In this document: positions 1 through 7,108 of the stretch, in pieces | Position numbering within the stretch: the first letter of the stretch is position 1 | Layout of the letters: every line of letters begins with the position of its first letter | Made by a program: the position numbers and the translations under genes | The notes under the pieces: generated by a model | Told to the model about the DNA's origin: nothing | Databases searched by the model: none | Seen by the model: only the letters and a program-made list of their open reading frames with translations | Source of the DNA: Sandaracinobacteroides saxicola | GTDB taxonomy: Bacteria > Pseudomonadota > Alphaproteobacteria > Sphingomonadales > Sphingomonadaceae | Direction: 5' to 3' | Assembly (NCBI RefSeq): GCF_014117445.1 | Contig: NZ_CP059851.1 | Location: forward strand, 3,300,213-3,364,212 | Length of the DNA: 64,000 bases

Positions 1-271
1 CGATGTCGAAGGTCAGCCCGGCGGTGCGGCGTGCGATGTCGTCGATGCGCACCACGCCCTCGCGCTCGATGGTGTCGGCGGTGATGGCGCGGATGGCGAG
101 CGGCACGTCCTGGAGATTCTCGCTGCGCTTGCGCGCCGTCACGATGATGTCGCCGATGTCGCCGCCGTCGGCCCCGGCCGCCTGATTCTGGGCGCCCGCG
201 CTGCCCGCCATGATCATCGCCAGCAGGCTGCATCCCGCCACCCGCATGCCCCGCGCGCCTGTCCGCATCAT
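1..271 (-). CDS. TonB-dependent receptor, N-terminal part (gene runs off the window)
   Basis: Only the first ~90 residues are present. After a signal peptide ending near AGAQ comes a TonB-box-like segment, DIIVTARKRSENLQDVPLAI, followed by the start of the plug domain (IDDIARRTAGLTFDI). This matches the outer-membrane TonB-dependent receptors of sphingomonads, which import siderophores or organic substrates using energy from TonB-ExbBD. I chose the first of two adjacent ATG codons (271); a purine-rich GGAAGAAGGGG lies just upstream. The gene diverges from tetR, and the spacer holds the operator-like palindrome at 327-343, so TetR control is likely. The substrate cannot be told from this fragment. 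Confidence 0.85.
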   Translation of the reverse strand, partial: MMRTGARGMRVAGCSLLAMIMAGSAGAQNQAAGADGGDIGDIIVTARKRSENLQDVPLAIRAITADTIEREGVVRIDDIARRTAGLTFDI

Positions 272-319
272 CGTCCCCTTCTTCCCTGTGCCGGCCCACC
301 GCTGCCGCATTTTTGTGGC

Positions 320-349
320 TTGCAAAGTGGACTGACTGGTCAATATGAT
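320..349 (+). promoter_or_regulatory. tetR promoter with operator in the spacer
   Basis: TTGCAA (320-325) and TATGAT (344-349) are separated by 18 bp, a good -35/-10 pair for tetR. The spacer holds GTGGACTGACTGGTCAA (327-343), which matches the palindrome at 1055-1071 at 14 of 17 positions. A repressor bound here would block tetR. It would also cover the TTGACC read on the opposite strand, a possible -35 for the TonB receptor. Seen directly: the motifs. Inferred: the binding. Confidence 0.6.
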
Positions 350-387
350 TGAATAGCGCGTAGGGCACGTCAAGCGGAAAGTTGACC

Positions 388-1059
388 ATGGCGGATATCG
401 GCGTCGAAAAGGCCAGCAAGACCACGGCCCCGCGGCGGACGCAGGCGGAGCGGCGCGCCGCCACCGAAAATGCCATCATCGACGCCTTCGGCCGGCTGCT
501 GTCGCGGGAGGGCATCGGCGGGCTGGGGCTGAACGCGCTGGTGAAGGAGGCCGGCGTCGGCAAGAAGCAGGTCTATGACTATTTCGAAGGGCTGGCGGGT
601 GTCGCCGGCGCCTGGGTGCGGGCGCGCACGGTCTGGCGCAGCCTGGAGGACATCATCGGCGAACCGTGGCAGACCTTCGTGGCGCGTGGCCCGGCGGAAA
701 AGCTGCGGCATGTCGCGCTCGCCTATGCCGCTTCCCTCAGGAACAATCCGGAGCTGTGCGCCCTGCTGTCGGGCGAGCTGATCGGTTCGCCGGAAGTGCG
801 CGCGGCGGTGGAGCATGTGCGCAACCTGGTGCGCGCCGATTTCGAGCGGGTGCTGGCGAGCGACCCCCGCCTGTCCCACCCCGACATGCTGAGCCTGAAC
901 CTGATCGCCTATTCCGCCGCCACCTATCTGGGGCTGCGGGCGCACCACCAGCCGCGCTATTTCGGCTTCGACCTGTCCGCCGACATGAGCTGGGGGATGG
1001 TGATGGGCATGTTCGACCGGGTGCTGACGCTCGCCGATCCCGACCGGCCAACAAGTTGA
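388..1059 (+). CDS. TetR-family transcriptional regulator
   Basis: A 223-residue one-component regulator. An N-terminal helix-turn-helix is recognisable (REGIGGLGLNALVKEAGVGK followed by KQVYDYF, about residues 35-65). The C-terminal helical ligand-binding domain is too variable to predict a ligand. ATG at 388 is preferred over an in-frame TTG six bases upstream because MADIGVEK gives the usual short N-terminal arm. The gene sits between a TonB receptor and a Rieske oxygenase cassette. One operator-like site lies in its own promoter and a second overlaps its stop codon, pointing to autoregulation and control of both neighbours. Confidence 0.88.
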   Translation: MADIGVEKASKTTAPRRTQAERRAATENAIIDAFGRLLSREGIGGLGLNALVKEAGVGKKQVYDYFEGLAGVAGAWVRARTVWRSLEDIIGEPWQTFVARGPAEKLRHVALAYAASLRNNPELCALLSGELIGSPEVRAAVEHVRNLVRADFERVLASDPRLSHPDMLSLNLIAYSAATYLGLRAHHQPRYFGFDLSADMSWGMVMGMFDRVLTLADPDRPTS

Positions 1060-1072
1060 CTGCCCGGTCAAC
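1055..1072. promoter_or_regulatory. Perfect inverted repeat, probable second TetR operator
   Basis: GTTGAC-TGCCCG-GTCAAC is a perfect 6-bp inverted repeat that includes the tetR stop codon. TTGACT inside it could be the -35 of the downstream cassette, with a weak -10 (TCTAAG) near 1078-1083 and the ATG at 1092. It closely resembles the site at 327-343, so the same regulator probably binds both. Confidence 0.6.
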
Positions 1073-1091
1073 GAATGTCTAAGGCAGAACC

Positions 1092-1964
1092 ATGACCCTG
1101 CTTCCCTTCGCACCCGGCGATGTCTTCGTGCCCGCCACCGTCCTGGAGCCCGAGGCCCGTTACCCGACCGGCATGGGGCGCATCCTGCAACTGGCCGCCG
1201 ACGGCTCGGCACGGGCCTCGGTCGACACCGGGCGGCGCGGCCTGATCTCCGGCCTGGGCCTCGGCCCTGATGGCGTGCTGTGGGTGCTGGACGCGCAGGC
1301 GCGCGGGCTGGACCGTTTCGCGCCCGATGGCCGCCGCCTGCCGACGCCGCATGCCATGACCGACATGCCGTTCGGCTCCGTGCTGTTTCCCGCCGACGGC
1401 ACCATCCTGCTGGCGGAGCATCTGTGCGGCGCCACCGGGCCGTTCGCCGGCGGCGGGCGCGTGTACCGGTTCGATGCCGACGGCAGGCCGCTCGCCGTCT
1501 ATGCCACCGAGACCAACGGGGGCGTCTCGGGCTTCCTGGGCGTTACCCACATGGCGCTGTCGGCGGACGGGCAGACCCTGTTCCATGTCAGCGAGACCGG
1601 CAGCCACATCTATGCCCATGACCTGATCGCCGACCGGCGGCTGGGCGCGATCCATACGCGCGAGGATCCGCCGGGCTTTCTTTTCGGCCTGGCGGCCTTG
1701 CCCTGTGGCGGGATCGTGGTGGCGACCGGTGGCGGGGCGCGCCGCCTCTCGACGCATGGCGAGGTCAGCGAACTGCCGCTGCCGCCGGGGCGGGGCTGGG
1801 CGAATCTGGTGGTTCGGGCGGCCGGCTTCGGGGGCGGGCTTTGGGCCTGCGATTTCTTCGCGGGGCGATTGGTCGCGCTTGACCTGTCGACCGGCGCGGT
1901 GCTGGCTGACAGGGCGCTGGGGCTGGAGAAAGCGCTGACCAGTGTGGCGGAGGTGCCGGCATGA
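1092..1964 (+). CDS. SMP-30/gluconolactonase-like beta-propeller protein
   Basis: A 290-residue protein with repeated propeller-blade signatures such as GLGLGPDGVLWVLDA, PFGSVLFPADGTILLAEH, HMALSADGQTLFHVSE and GFLFGLAALPCGGIVVA. This fits the SMP-30/gluconolactonase/NHL superfamily of six-bladed enzymes that hydrolyse lactones or aryl esters at a metal site. No export signal is visible, so it is probably cytosolic. Its stop overlaps the ATG of the Rieske oxygenase gene (ATGA), indicating translational coupling. In this setting it may open a lactone made by the oxygenase. That is inference; a non-enzymatic NHL/YncE-type propeller is possible. Confidence 0.62.
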   Translation: MTLLPFAPGDVFVPATVLEPEARYPTGMGRILQLAADGSARASVDTGRRGLISGLGLGPDGVLWVLDAQARGLDRFAPDGRRLPTPHAMTDMPFGSVLFPADGTILLAEHLCGATGPFAGGGRVYRFDADGRPLAVYATETNGGVSGFLGVTHMALSADGQTLFHVSETGSHIYAHDLIADRRLGAIHTREDPPGFLFGLAALPCGGIVVATGGGARRLSTHGEVSELPLPPGRGWANLVVRAAGFGGGLWACDFFAGRLVALDLSTGAVLADRALGLEKALTSVAEVPA

Positions 1965-3100
1965 TCATCAACCAATGGTATGTCGCGGAAGAAGACGCGC
2001 AAATTGGCGCGACCCCCCGCCGGGTGCGTATGCTGGGGCTGGATTTCGCGCTGTTCCGCGACGCCGCCGGCCAGGTGCACTGCCTGTCCGACGTGTGCGT
2101 GCACAAGGGCGCTTCGCTGGGCGCCGGGCGCACCGTCGGCAACTGTGTCGAATGCCCCTATCACGGCTGGCGTTTCGGCGGCGACGGCGCGGTGAATTAC
2201 ATCCCGTCGCTGGGGCCGGAGGCGAAAATCCCCACCCGGGCGCGGGTGGACAGCTATCCAGTCGAGATCCGCTATGGCTGGGTGTGGGTGTTCCTGGGCG
2301 ACCTGCCCGAGGCGGAGCGGCCGCCGCTGCCCGACTTCCCGGAATATGACGACCCGGCGAACTGGCGCACCATCCGCGGTGAGTGGGAGTGGAAGGCGAA
2401 CTATGCGCGCATCGTCGAAAACGGCCTGGATTTCGCCCATGCGCCCTTCGTCCACCCCAGCTTCGGCGACCGCGACAATGCGACGATCCATGATTTCGAG
2501 ATCGCCGCCGATGAATGGAGCGCCAAGGCCAAGGTGACCTATATCCCGCCGCTGCCGCGCGGCATCTGGAAGCTGGTGCGCAAGGAGCGCACGCCGGTGG
2601 AGGCCAGCCCCGGCTTCCACCTGTCCGGCGCGACGATGCGGCTGGACGTGTGGCTGACGCAGACCTGGCGGATGGTGATCTTCGACGTGAACACGCCGAT
2701 CGACGAGCACAACACCATCACCCGCTGGATCATGGCGCGCAGCTTCTTCCGCCGGAAGATGTGGGACGGCGACAGCGCCAGGCGCACGCTGAAAATCTTC
2801 GCGCAGGACACGCGCATCGTCGAGGAAATCTGCCCGGAGATCGTGCCGACCGACCTGCGCGAGGAGCTGAGCGTCAAGTCCGACGGGCTGATGAACGCCT
2901 TCCGCCTGAAGCGCCGGGAGCTGATCGAGCGCGGCTGGGCCATCGACGTGAAGCGGCTGCGCGAGGAGGTGGACGGCACGCGCGCGATGGTGATCCCCTC
3001 GCCCGCGCGGGCCGAGGCGCAGGGGCGCAATTTCGTGCTGAAGACGGTGCCGCTGGTGCCCGCGCGCTCGCTGCCGCCGCTCGCCGAAGCCGCCGAATGA
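1961..3100 (+). CDS. Rieske [2Fe-2S] aromatic ring-hydroxylating or demethylating oxygenase, alpha subunit
   Basis: A 379-residue oxygenase. The Rieske cluster ligands are C46-x-H48 (DVCVHKG) and C65-x2-H68 (VECPYHGW). The mononuclear non-heme iron site is NGLDFAHAPFVH, with H160 and H165. Length and the single-subunit form match the phthalate/vanillate oxygenase class, which hydroxylates rings or O/N-demethylates using electrons from a separate reductase. No ferredoxin or reductase gene is nearby, so electrons must come from elsewhere. The gene overlaps both neighbours by 4 bp and is the likely core enzyme of the TetR-controlled cassette. The substrate is unknown. Confidence 0.9.
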   Translation: MIINQWYVAEEDAQIGATPRRVRMLGLDFALFRDAAGQVHCLSDVCVHKGASLGAGRTVGNCVECPYHGWRFGGDGAVNYIPSLGPEAKIPTRARVDSYPVEIRYGWVWVFLGDLPEAERPPLPDFPEYDDPANWRTIRGEWEWKANYARIVENGLDFAHAPFVHPSFGDRDNATIHDFEIAADEWSAKAKVTYIPPLPRGIWKLVRKERTPVEASPGFHLSGATMRLDVWLTQTWRMVIFDVNTPIDEHNTITRWIMARSFFRRKMWDGDSARRTLKIFAQDTRIVEEICPEIVPTDLREELSVKSDGLMNAFRLKRRELIERGWAIDVKRLREEVDGTRAMVIPSPARAEAQGRNFVLKTVPLVPARSLPPLAEAAE

Positions 3101-4293
3101 AGGCGGCGCCCAGCCCGATCCTGATGCTGTTCCTGGTCGTGTTCGTGAACATGGCGGGGTTCGGGGTGGTGCTGCCGGTGTTCCCGTTCATCGGCACGGC
3201 GCTGGGCGCGGACCCGGCCGCGGTGACGCTCGCCATGGGCACCTATTCGCTGGGGCAGTTCCTGGGGGCGCCGCTGTGGGGGAAGCTTTCCGACCGCACG
3301 GGGCGGCGGCCGGTGCTCCTGCTCTGCCTGGTCGGCTCGATCCTGGCCTATGTCGCGATGGCGTTCGCGCACGACATCCTTGCGCTGGGCGCGGCGCGGC
3401 TGTTCGCCGGGCTGATGGCCGGCAACATCGGGGTCGCCTTCGCCTATGCCGGCGACGTCAGCGCGCCGGCGGATCGCCCGAAGGCGATGGGCATTTTGGG
3501 CGCGGCCTTCGGGCTGGGCTTCATCATGGGGCCGGCGATCGGGGGCCTGATCGCCGGGCAGAACCCGGGGCTCGCCGATTTCGCCCGGGTCTGCTGGGCC
3601 GGCGCGGCGCTGACCGGCGTGGCGACGCTGCTGGTGCTGGCCCTGCTGCGCGAGAGCCTGACACCGGAACGGCGGGCGGCGGTGCTGGCGGCGGGCGGCG
3701 GGCCGGGCATGGGCCAATTGTTCGGCACGAAGCCGGTGGTCATCGCCCTGATGGCGCTCAGCTTCCTGATGATCGGCGCCGCGGCCATGATGGAAACGGT
3801 GTTCGCCATCTTCGTGCATGACCGCTTCGCCTGGGGCGCGCGCGACGTCGGGCTGTCCTTCGCGCTGTTCGGCGTGATCACCGCCGGGCTGCAAGGGGGC
3901 GCCGCCGCACCGTTGATGCGCCGTTTCGGCGCGCGCGCCATGGCCGGCGCGGGCATTGCCGCCTATGGCGTGGGCGTTGCCGCCACCGCGCTGATGCCCA
4001 CGCCCGCGCTGATGCTGGTCGCCTCCTGCGTCACCGCGGTCGGCGTCGGGCTGTTCAGCCCGGCCTATCAGGTGATGGTAGCGGACGTGTCGGAGGATCG
4101 CGACCGCGGCCTGATCAACGGGCTGACCCAGGGCATTTCCAGCCTGGGCCGCTTCGTCGGGCCGGCGGTGTCGGGCAGCTTCTATCAGGGGATCGGGCCG
4201 GCGGCGCCCTTCCTGATCGGCGCCGGGGTGATGGCGGTGGCGTTGCTGTTGCTGCTGTCGATGCGGCCGAAGGTGGCGCATGCGCATCCTTAG
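3097..4293 (+). CDS. MFS transporter, TCR/Tet-like (12 TM)
   Basis: A 398-residue, strongly hydrophobic major-facilitator protein. The start MKAAPSPILMLFLVVFVNMA leads straight into TM1; GKLSDRTGRRPVLL is the conserved cytoplasmic loop 2-3 motif. It resembles the tetracycline/multidrug antiporter branch. The frame is open far upstream, but that part overlaps the Rieske gene out of frame, so the ATG at 3097 (ATGA overlap with the previous stop) is the start. It probably moves the substrate or product of the oxygenase cassette across the inner membrane. A second TCR-type MFS gene lies at 17.9-19.1 kb. Confidence 0.85.
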   Translation: MKAAPSPILMLFLVVFVNMAGFGVVLPVFPFIGTALGADPAAVTLAMGTYSLGQFLGAPLWGKLSDRTGRRPVLLLCLVGSILAYVAMAFAHDILALGAARLFAGLMAGNIGVAFAYAGDVSAPADRPKAMGILGAAFGLGFIMGPAIGGLIAGQNPGLADFARVCWAGAALTGVATLLVLALLRESLTPERRAAVLAAGGGPGMGQLFGTKPVVIALMALSFLMIGAAAMMETVFAIFVHDRFAWGARDVGLSFALFGVITAGLQGGAAAPLMRRFGARAMAGAGIAAYGVGVAATALMPTPALMLVASCVTAVGVGLFSPAYQVMVADVSEDRDRGLINGLTQGISSLGRFVGPAVSGSFYQGIGPAAPFLIGAGVMAVALLLLLSMRPKVAHAHP

Positions 4294-5485
4294 GCTGACG
4301 CTGCTCGTTTTGCTGATGATCGGCTATTTCGCCAATAAAACCTATATGGATCGTTATCTGCGGATGGCGGTGGCGCAGGCGATGGGGAAGCCGCAGCGGG
4401 CGGACTGGTATGAGCCGGTGGACCCGGTGCCCGGCGCGGCCTGGGCGCCGCTGCCGGTGGCGGCCACGCCGGCGATCGATGCCGGCGCACTGTCGAAGGC
4501 GTCGGCCTACGCCAAACAGTCGAAGGCCGACGGCTTCCTGGTGTGGCACGGGCCGCAGCAGGGCGGCGCGATCCAGACCGCCGGCTACTGGAACGGTTTC
4601 CGCCAGACCGAGCTGCTGGCGTCGAAAAGCATGGCGAAGATGGTGGTGGGCATCGTCATCGGCCGCGCGGTGAGCCAAGGCTTCATCCGCAGCATCGACC
4701 AGCCGGTCAGCGATTTCATCACCGAATGGAAGGGCACGCCGAAGGCGGCGCCGACCATCCGACAGTTCCTGCAGAACAGCAGCGGCATCAGCCGCTTCAG
4801 CTATAACGATTTCAAGCCCTGGTCGCTGACCATGCGCGAATATCTGTCCGAGCATCATGAGCGCATCCTGATCGACGAGACGACGCTCGATTACCCGCCG
4901 GGCAGCGAATATGATTATTCGATGATCACCAGCGACGTGCTGGCGATCGTGATCGAGCGGGCGACGAAGCAGCGCTACGCCGATTACCTGGGCCATGCTC
5001 TGCTGAAACCGATCGGTGCCGCCGGCGGCACCGTCTATGTCAACCGGCCGGGCGGGCTGGCGCACACCGGCTGCTGCCTGATGCTGCCGGCGGAAAGCTT
5101 CCTGCGGCTGGGCGTGCTGCTGATGAACCGCGGCCTGTGGAACGCCGAGCAAATTTTGCCGCCGACATGGGTTGCCGAGACGGTGACGCCGTCGCCGGCC
5201 AATCCGCATTGGGGACTTCATATGTGGATCGGCAAACCATGTGTGAAACGCCTGCGCTGGTTCCCGCGCCGCAGCCAGGAGGTGGGGGTGCTGCACGGTG
5301 AATGTTATGCAGCGGACGACCTGTTCCTGTTCGATGGCAGCGGCAACCAGGCGATGTGGATCATACCCTCCCGCCAGCTGGTGGTGCTGCGCGTCGGCCC
5401 GCCGCCCACACGGCGCCCGGGCGACCCGGGCGAGTTCGACAACAGCATCCTGCCCAACCTGATGATCCGGGGACTGCGCCCATGA
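4280..5485 (+). CDS. Serine hydrolase of the beta-lactamase/class C family
   Basis: A 401-residue protein with an N-terminal membrane segment (residues 5-17, RLTLLVLLMIGYF), so it is probably anchored and faces the periplasm. The catalytic motif S117-M-A-K120 is in LLASKSMAK; SEYDYSMITSDV supplies the second (Tyr) motif. The family includes esterases, D-aminopeptidases and beta-lactamases. The ATG lies inside the end of the MFS gene (14-bp overlap), and its own stop overlaps the next ATG, so it belongs to the same operon. In a catabolic cassette it could be an esterase acting on imported substrate; this is inference. Confidence 0.8.
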   Translation: MRILRLTLLVLLMIGYFANKTYMDRYLRMAVAQAMGKPQRADWYEPVDPVPGAAWAPLPVAATPAIDAGALSKASAYAKQSKADGFLVWHGPQQGGAIQTAGYWNGFRQTELLASKSMAKMVVGIVIGRAVSQGFIRSIDQPVSDFITEWKGTPKAAPTIRQFLQNSSGISRFSYNDFKPWSLTMREYLSEHHERILIDETTLDYPPGSEYDYSMITSDVLAIVIERATKQRYADYLGHALLKPIGAAGGTVYVNRPGGLAHTGCCLMLPAESFLRLGVLLMNRGLWNAEQILPPTWVAETVTPSPANPHWGLHMWIGKPCVKRLRWFPRRSQEVGVLHGECYAADDLFLFDGSGNQAMWIIPSRQLVVLRVGPPPTRRPGDPGEFDNSILPNLMIRGLRP

Positions 5486-5889
5486 AGATGATCATGACCG
5501 CCGCGCTGCTGATGGCGGCGCCGGCGCTGGCGGACAGCCTGACCGTGGAGCTGACCGGCGCGAAGGGCGAGGGCACGGCGGTGGTGAGCCTGTGGAAGAC
5601 CGACAGCGGCTTCAGCAGTTTCGACAGCGCCAGGGCCGCCGCCACCCTGCGCGCGCCCATCAGGGCGGGCGTGGCGAGCGTGACCTTCGAGGGGCTGGCG
5701 CCGGGCACCTATGCCGTCAGCGCCTTCCATGACGGTGATGGCAACGGCAAGATGAAGACCAATTTCATCGGCATGCCCAAGGAAGGCGTGGCGGTCAGCG
5801 GCACGGCGGGCGGCATGCCGCGCTTCAGCAAATCGGCGATTCCGGTCAGCGGCAAGGCGCGCATCAGCATGGCGTTCCGCTACCTCTGA
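5482..5889 (+). CDS. DUF2141 family secreted protein
   Basis: A 135-residue protein with a signal peptide (MKMIMTAALLMAAPALAD) and a single Ig-like/beta-rich domain. It carries the family signature G-x-Y-A-V-S-x-F-H-D-G-D-G-N-G-K-M (GTYAVSAFHDGDGNGKM), followed by a GMPKEGV segment. DUF2141 proteins are periplasmic or outer-membrane associated with no assigned reaction. The start overlaps the preceding stop (ATGA). It is the last gene of the cassette. No terminator is visible before the next small ORF. Confidence 0.82.
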   Translation: MKMIMTAALLMAAPALADSLTVELTGAKGEGTAVVSLWKTDSGFSSFDSARAAATLRAPIRAGVASVTFEGLAPGTYAVSAFHDGDGNGKMKTNFIGMPKEGVAVSGTAGGMPRFSKSAIPVSGKARISMAFRYL

Positions 5890-5904
5890 CGCTATCCCGG
5901 CGGC

Positions 5905-6027
5905 ATGGGCAAGGAAGACACGGCGCGGAGCGAGCGGCTGAAGGCGGCGCTGCGCGACAATCTGCGCAAGCGGAAGGCACCGCGAGAGATTTCGGAAGAG
6001 CCGGAGGTCAAGCCGAAAGACGACTGA
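5905..6027 (+). CDS. Small conserved-type charged protein (40 aa)
   Basis: This short ORF encodes MGKEDTARSERLKAALRDNL followed by RKRKAPREISEEPEV and ends at 6027, three bases before the convergent rsfS stop. The helix pattern RLKAALRDNLRKRK is like small unannotated proteins seen in many alphaproteobacteria (ERLAAALRxNLRKRK type). The role is unknown. Highly charged composition and lack of hydrophobic segments suggest a small cytosolic, possibly nucleic-acid-associated protein. No strong Shine-Dalgarno is visible, so confidence is moderate. Confidence 0.5.
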   Translation: MGKEDTARSERLKAALRDNLRKRKAPREISEEPEVKPKDD

Positions 6028-6030
6028 GCT

Positions 6031-6405
6031 TTACGCCGCCGCCCCTTCGGCGCGCGTCGGCGCGCCGGCTTCGTCGAACGCCCACATTTTTTCCAGCGCG
6101 TAGAAGCTGCGCACCTCCGGCCGGAACAGGTGGACGATGACGTCCTTGGCGTCGATCAGCACCCAGTCGGCGGCGGCGAGGCCCTCCAGCCGCGTGCTGA
6201 CGCCCAGCTCCTCCTTCGCCTTCGCGGCGATCTTCTGCGCCATGCTGGCGACCTGGCGCGTGCTGCGGCCGGATGCGATCACCATATAGTCGGCGATCGT
6301 GCTCTTGCCGGCGAGCGGCACCGAGACGACGTCCACAGCCTGGTCGTCGTCGAGGGTTTTCAGGATCAGCGCATGCAGCGCATCGACACGGTCGGGGGTG
6401 GTCAA
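6031..6405 (-). CDS. rsfS: Ribosome silencing factor RsfS (Iojap/YbeB family)
   Basis: A 124-residue Iojap-family protein that binds uL14 on the 50S subunit and blocks subunit joining in slow growth. Signatures: STIADYMVIASGRSTRQV, ADWVLIDAKDVIVHLF and RSFYALEKMW at the C-terminus. I start it at TTG 6405, whose bases overlap the nadD stop (TTGA) and which is preceded by GAGGAAA about 8 bases upstream. Longer in-frame versions would run into nadD. It is the last gene of the obgE-proB-orf-proA-nadD-rsfS operon, a common alphaproteobacterial nadD-rsfS pairing. Confidence 0.9.
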   Translation of the reverse strand: MTTPDRVDALHALILKTLDDDQAVDVVSVPLAGKSTIADYMVIASGRSTRQVASMAQKIAAKAKEELGVSTRLEGLAAADWVLIDAKDVIVHLFRPEVRSFYALEKMWAFDEAGAPTRAEGAAA

Positions 6406-6995
6406 GCGGGGGTTTCCTCTGCCCAACGGGGCATGATCTGGCGGATTTGCGTGGCCGAGCGCGGGTCGTAGCCCAGGTTCAGGGTGACGAATGCGGGCAG
6501 CGACCAACTCCTCCAGCCGGCGGGGGTAGGGTGGCGGAAGCGCCGCAGCCACGACAGCGCCGGTGCGGCGTGGCGACGGCCACTATAGCCCGGCCGGTCG
6601 AGAACGACAATCGGCACCATCGCGGCGATGGCCCGCCAGGCGACCCAGCGGTGGAATTGCAACAGATTGTCCGCGCCCATCAGCCAGACGAAGCGCACCT
6701 GGGGGTGGCGGGCCTTCAGCGCGGCAATCGTGTCCACGGTCAGCGTGGTGTCCAGCGCGGCCTCGATCCCGCTGACGCGGAGGCGCGGGTGGCGCGCGAC
6801 GCGGCGGGCGCTTTCGAGTCGCGCGGCGAAGGGCGCCATGCCGGCCACCGGTTTCAGCGGGTTCTGCGGGCTGACCAGCCACCAGATTTCATCGAGCTTC
6901 AGCCGCCGCATCGCCTGCAGGCTGATGTGCCGGTGGCCGCCATGCGCCGGGTTGAAACTGCCGCCCAGCAGGCCGACCGCTTGGCCCTTCCTCAA
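6402..6995 (-). CDS. nadD: Nicotinate-nucleotide adenylyltransferase
   Basis: A 197-residue nucleotidyltransferase that adenylates nicotinate mononucleotide in NAD synthesis. The HxGH-type ATP site is GLLGGSFNPAHGGHRHIS near the N-terminus; WLMGADNLLQFHRW is the typical NadD core segment. The frame stays open to 7109, but that part spans the proA 3' hairpin and a dispersed repeat. I place the start at TTG 6995 (MRKGQAVGLLGGSF). The stop overlaps the rsfS start. A non-ATG start in both genes suggests modest expression. Confidence 0.9.
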   Translation of the reverse strand: MRKGQAVGLLGGSFNPAHGGHRHISLQAMRRLKLDEIWWLVSPQNPLKPVAGMAPFAARLESARRVARHPRLRVSGIEAALDTTLTVDTIAALKARHPQVRFVWLMGADNLLQFHRWVAWRAIAAMVPIVVLDRPGYSGRRHAAPALSWLRRFRHPTPAGWRSWSLPAFVTLNLGYDPRSATQIRQIMPRWAEETPA

Positions 6996-7025
6996 CCGGG
7001 GCGCACCTGTCCGGAGGCCGCCGCA

Positions 7026-7048
7026 GCAAAAGTGGGAACCGGTTTTGC
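7026..7048. repeat. Short dispersed element (GTGGGAACCGGTTTTGC type)
   Basis: The 23-bp stretch GCAAAA...GTGGGAACCGG...TTTTGC lies between the proA terminal hairpin and the nadD start. It is partly palindromic (GCAAAA/TTTTGC). Sequences of this type are, as far as I recall, scattered through many alphaproteobacterial genomes. I see only this copy in the window, so its repeat status rests on recall. Confidence 0.4.
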
Positions 7049-7071
7049 ATCCGCGACGGCCCAATGAAGGA

Positions 7072-7108
7072 TGACGGGCAGGTTCGTCATGGACGAACCT
7101 GCCCGTCA
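7072..7108. terminator. Perfect 17-bp hairpin enclosing the proA stop codon
   Basis: TGACGGGCAGGTTCGTC and its exact reverse complement are separated by only three bases. The proA stop codon (7089-7087) starts in the loop. No U-run follows, so it is not a classic intrinsic terminator. It may stabilise the 3' end or cause attenuation between proA and nadD. It resembles the stop-codon hairpins that open the mosaic repeats elsewhere in this window. Confidence 0.55.

Noticed and set aside
2515..3096. N-terminal extension of the first MFS transporter
   Set aside because: The frame is open but lies within the Rieske oxygenase gene in another frame. The extension is Arg/Ala/Gly-rich, and the MFS fold starts at the ATG at 3097.
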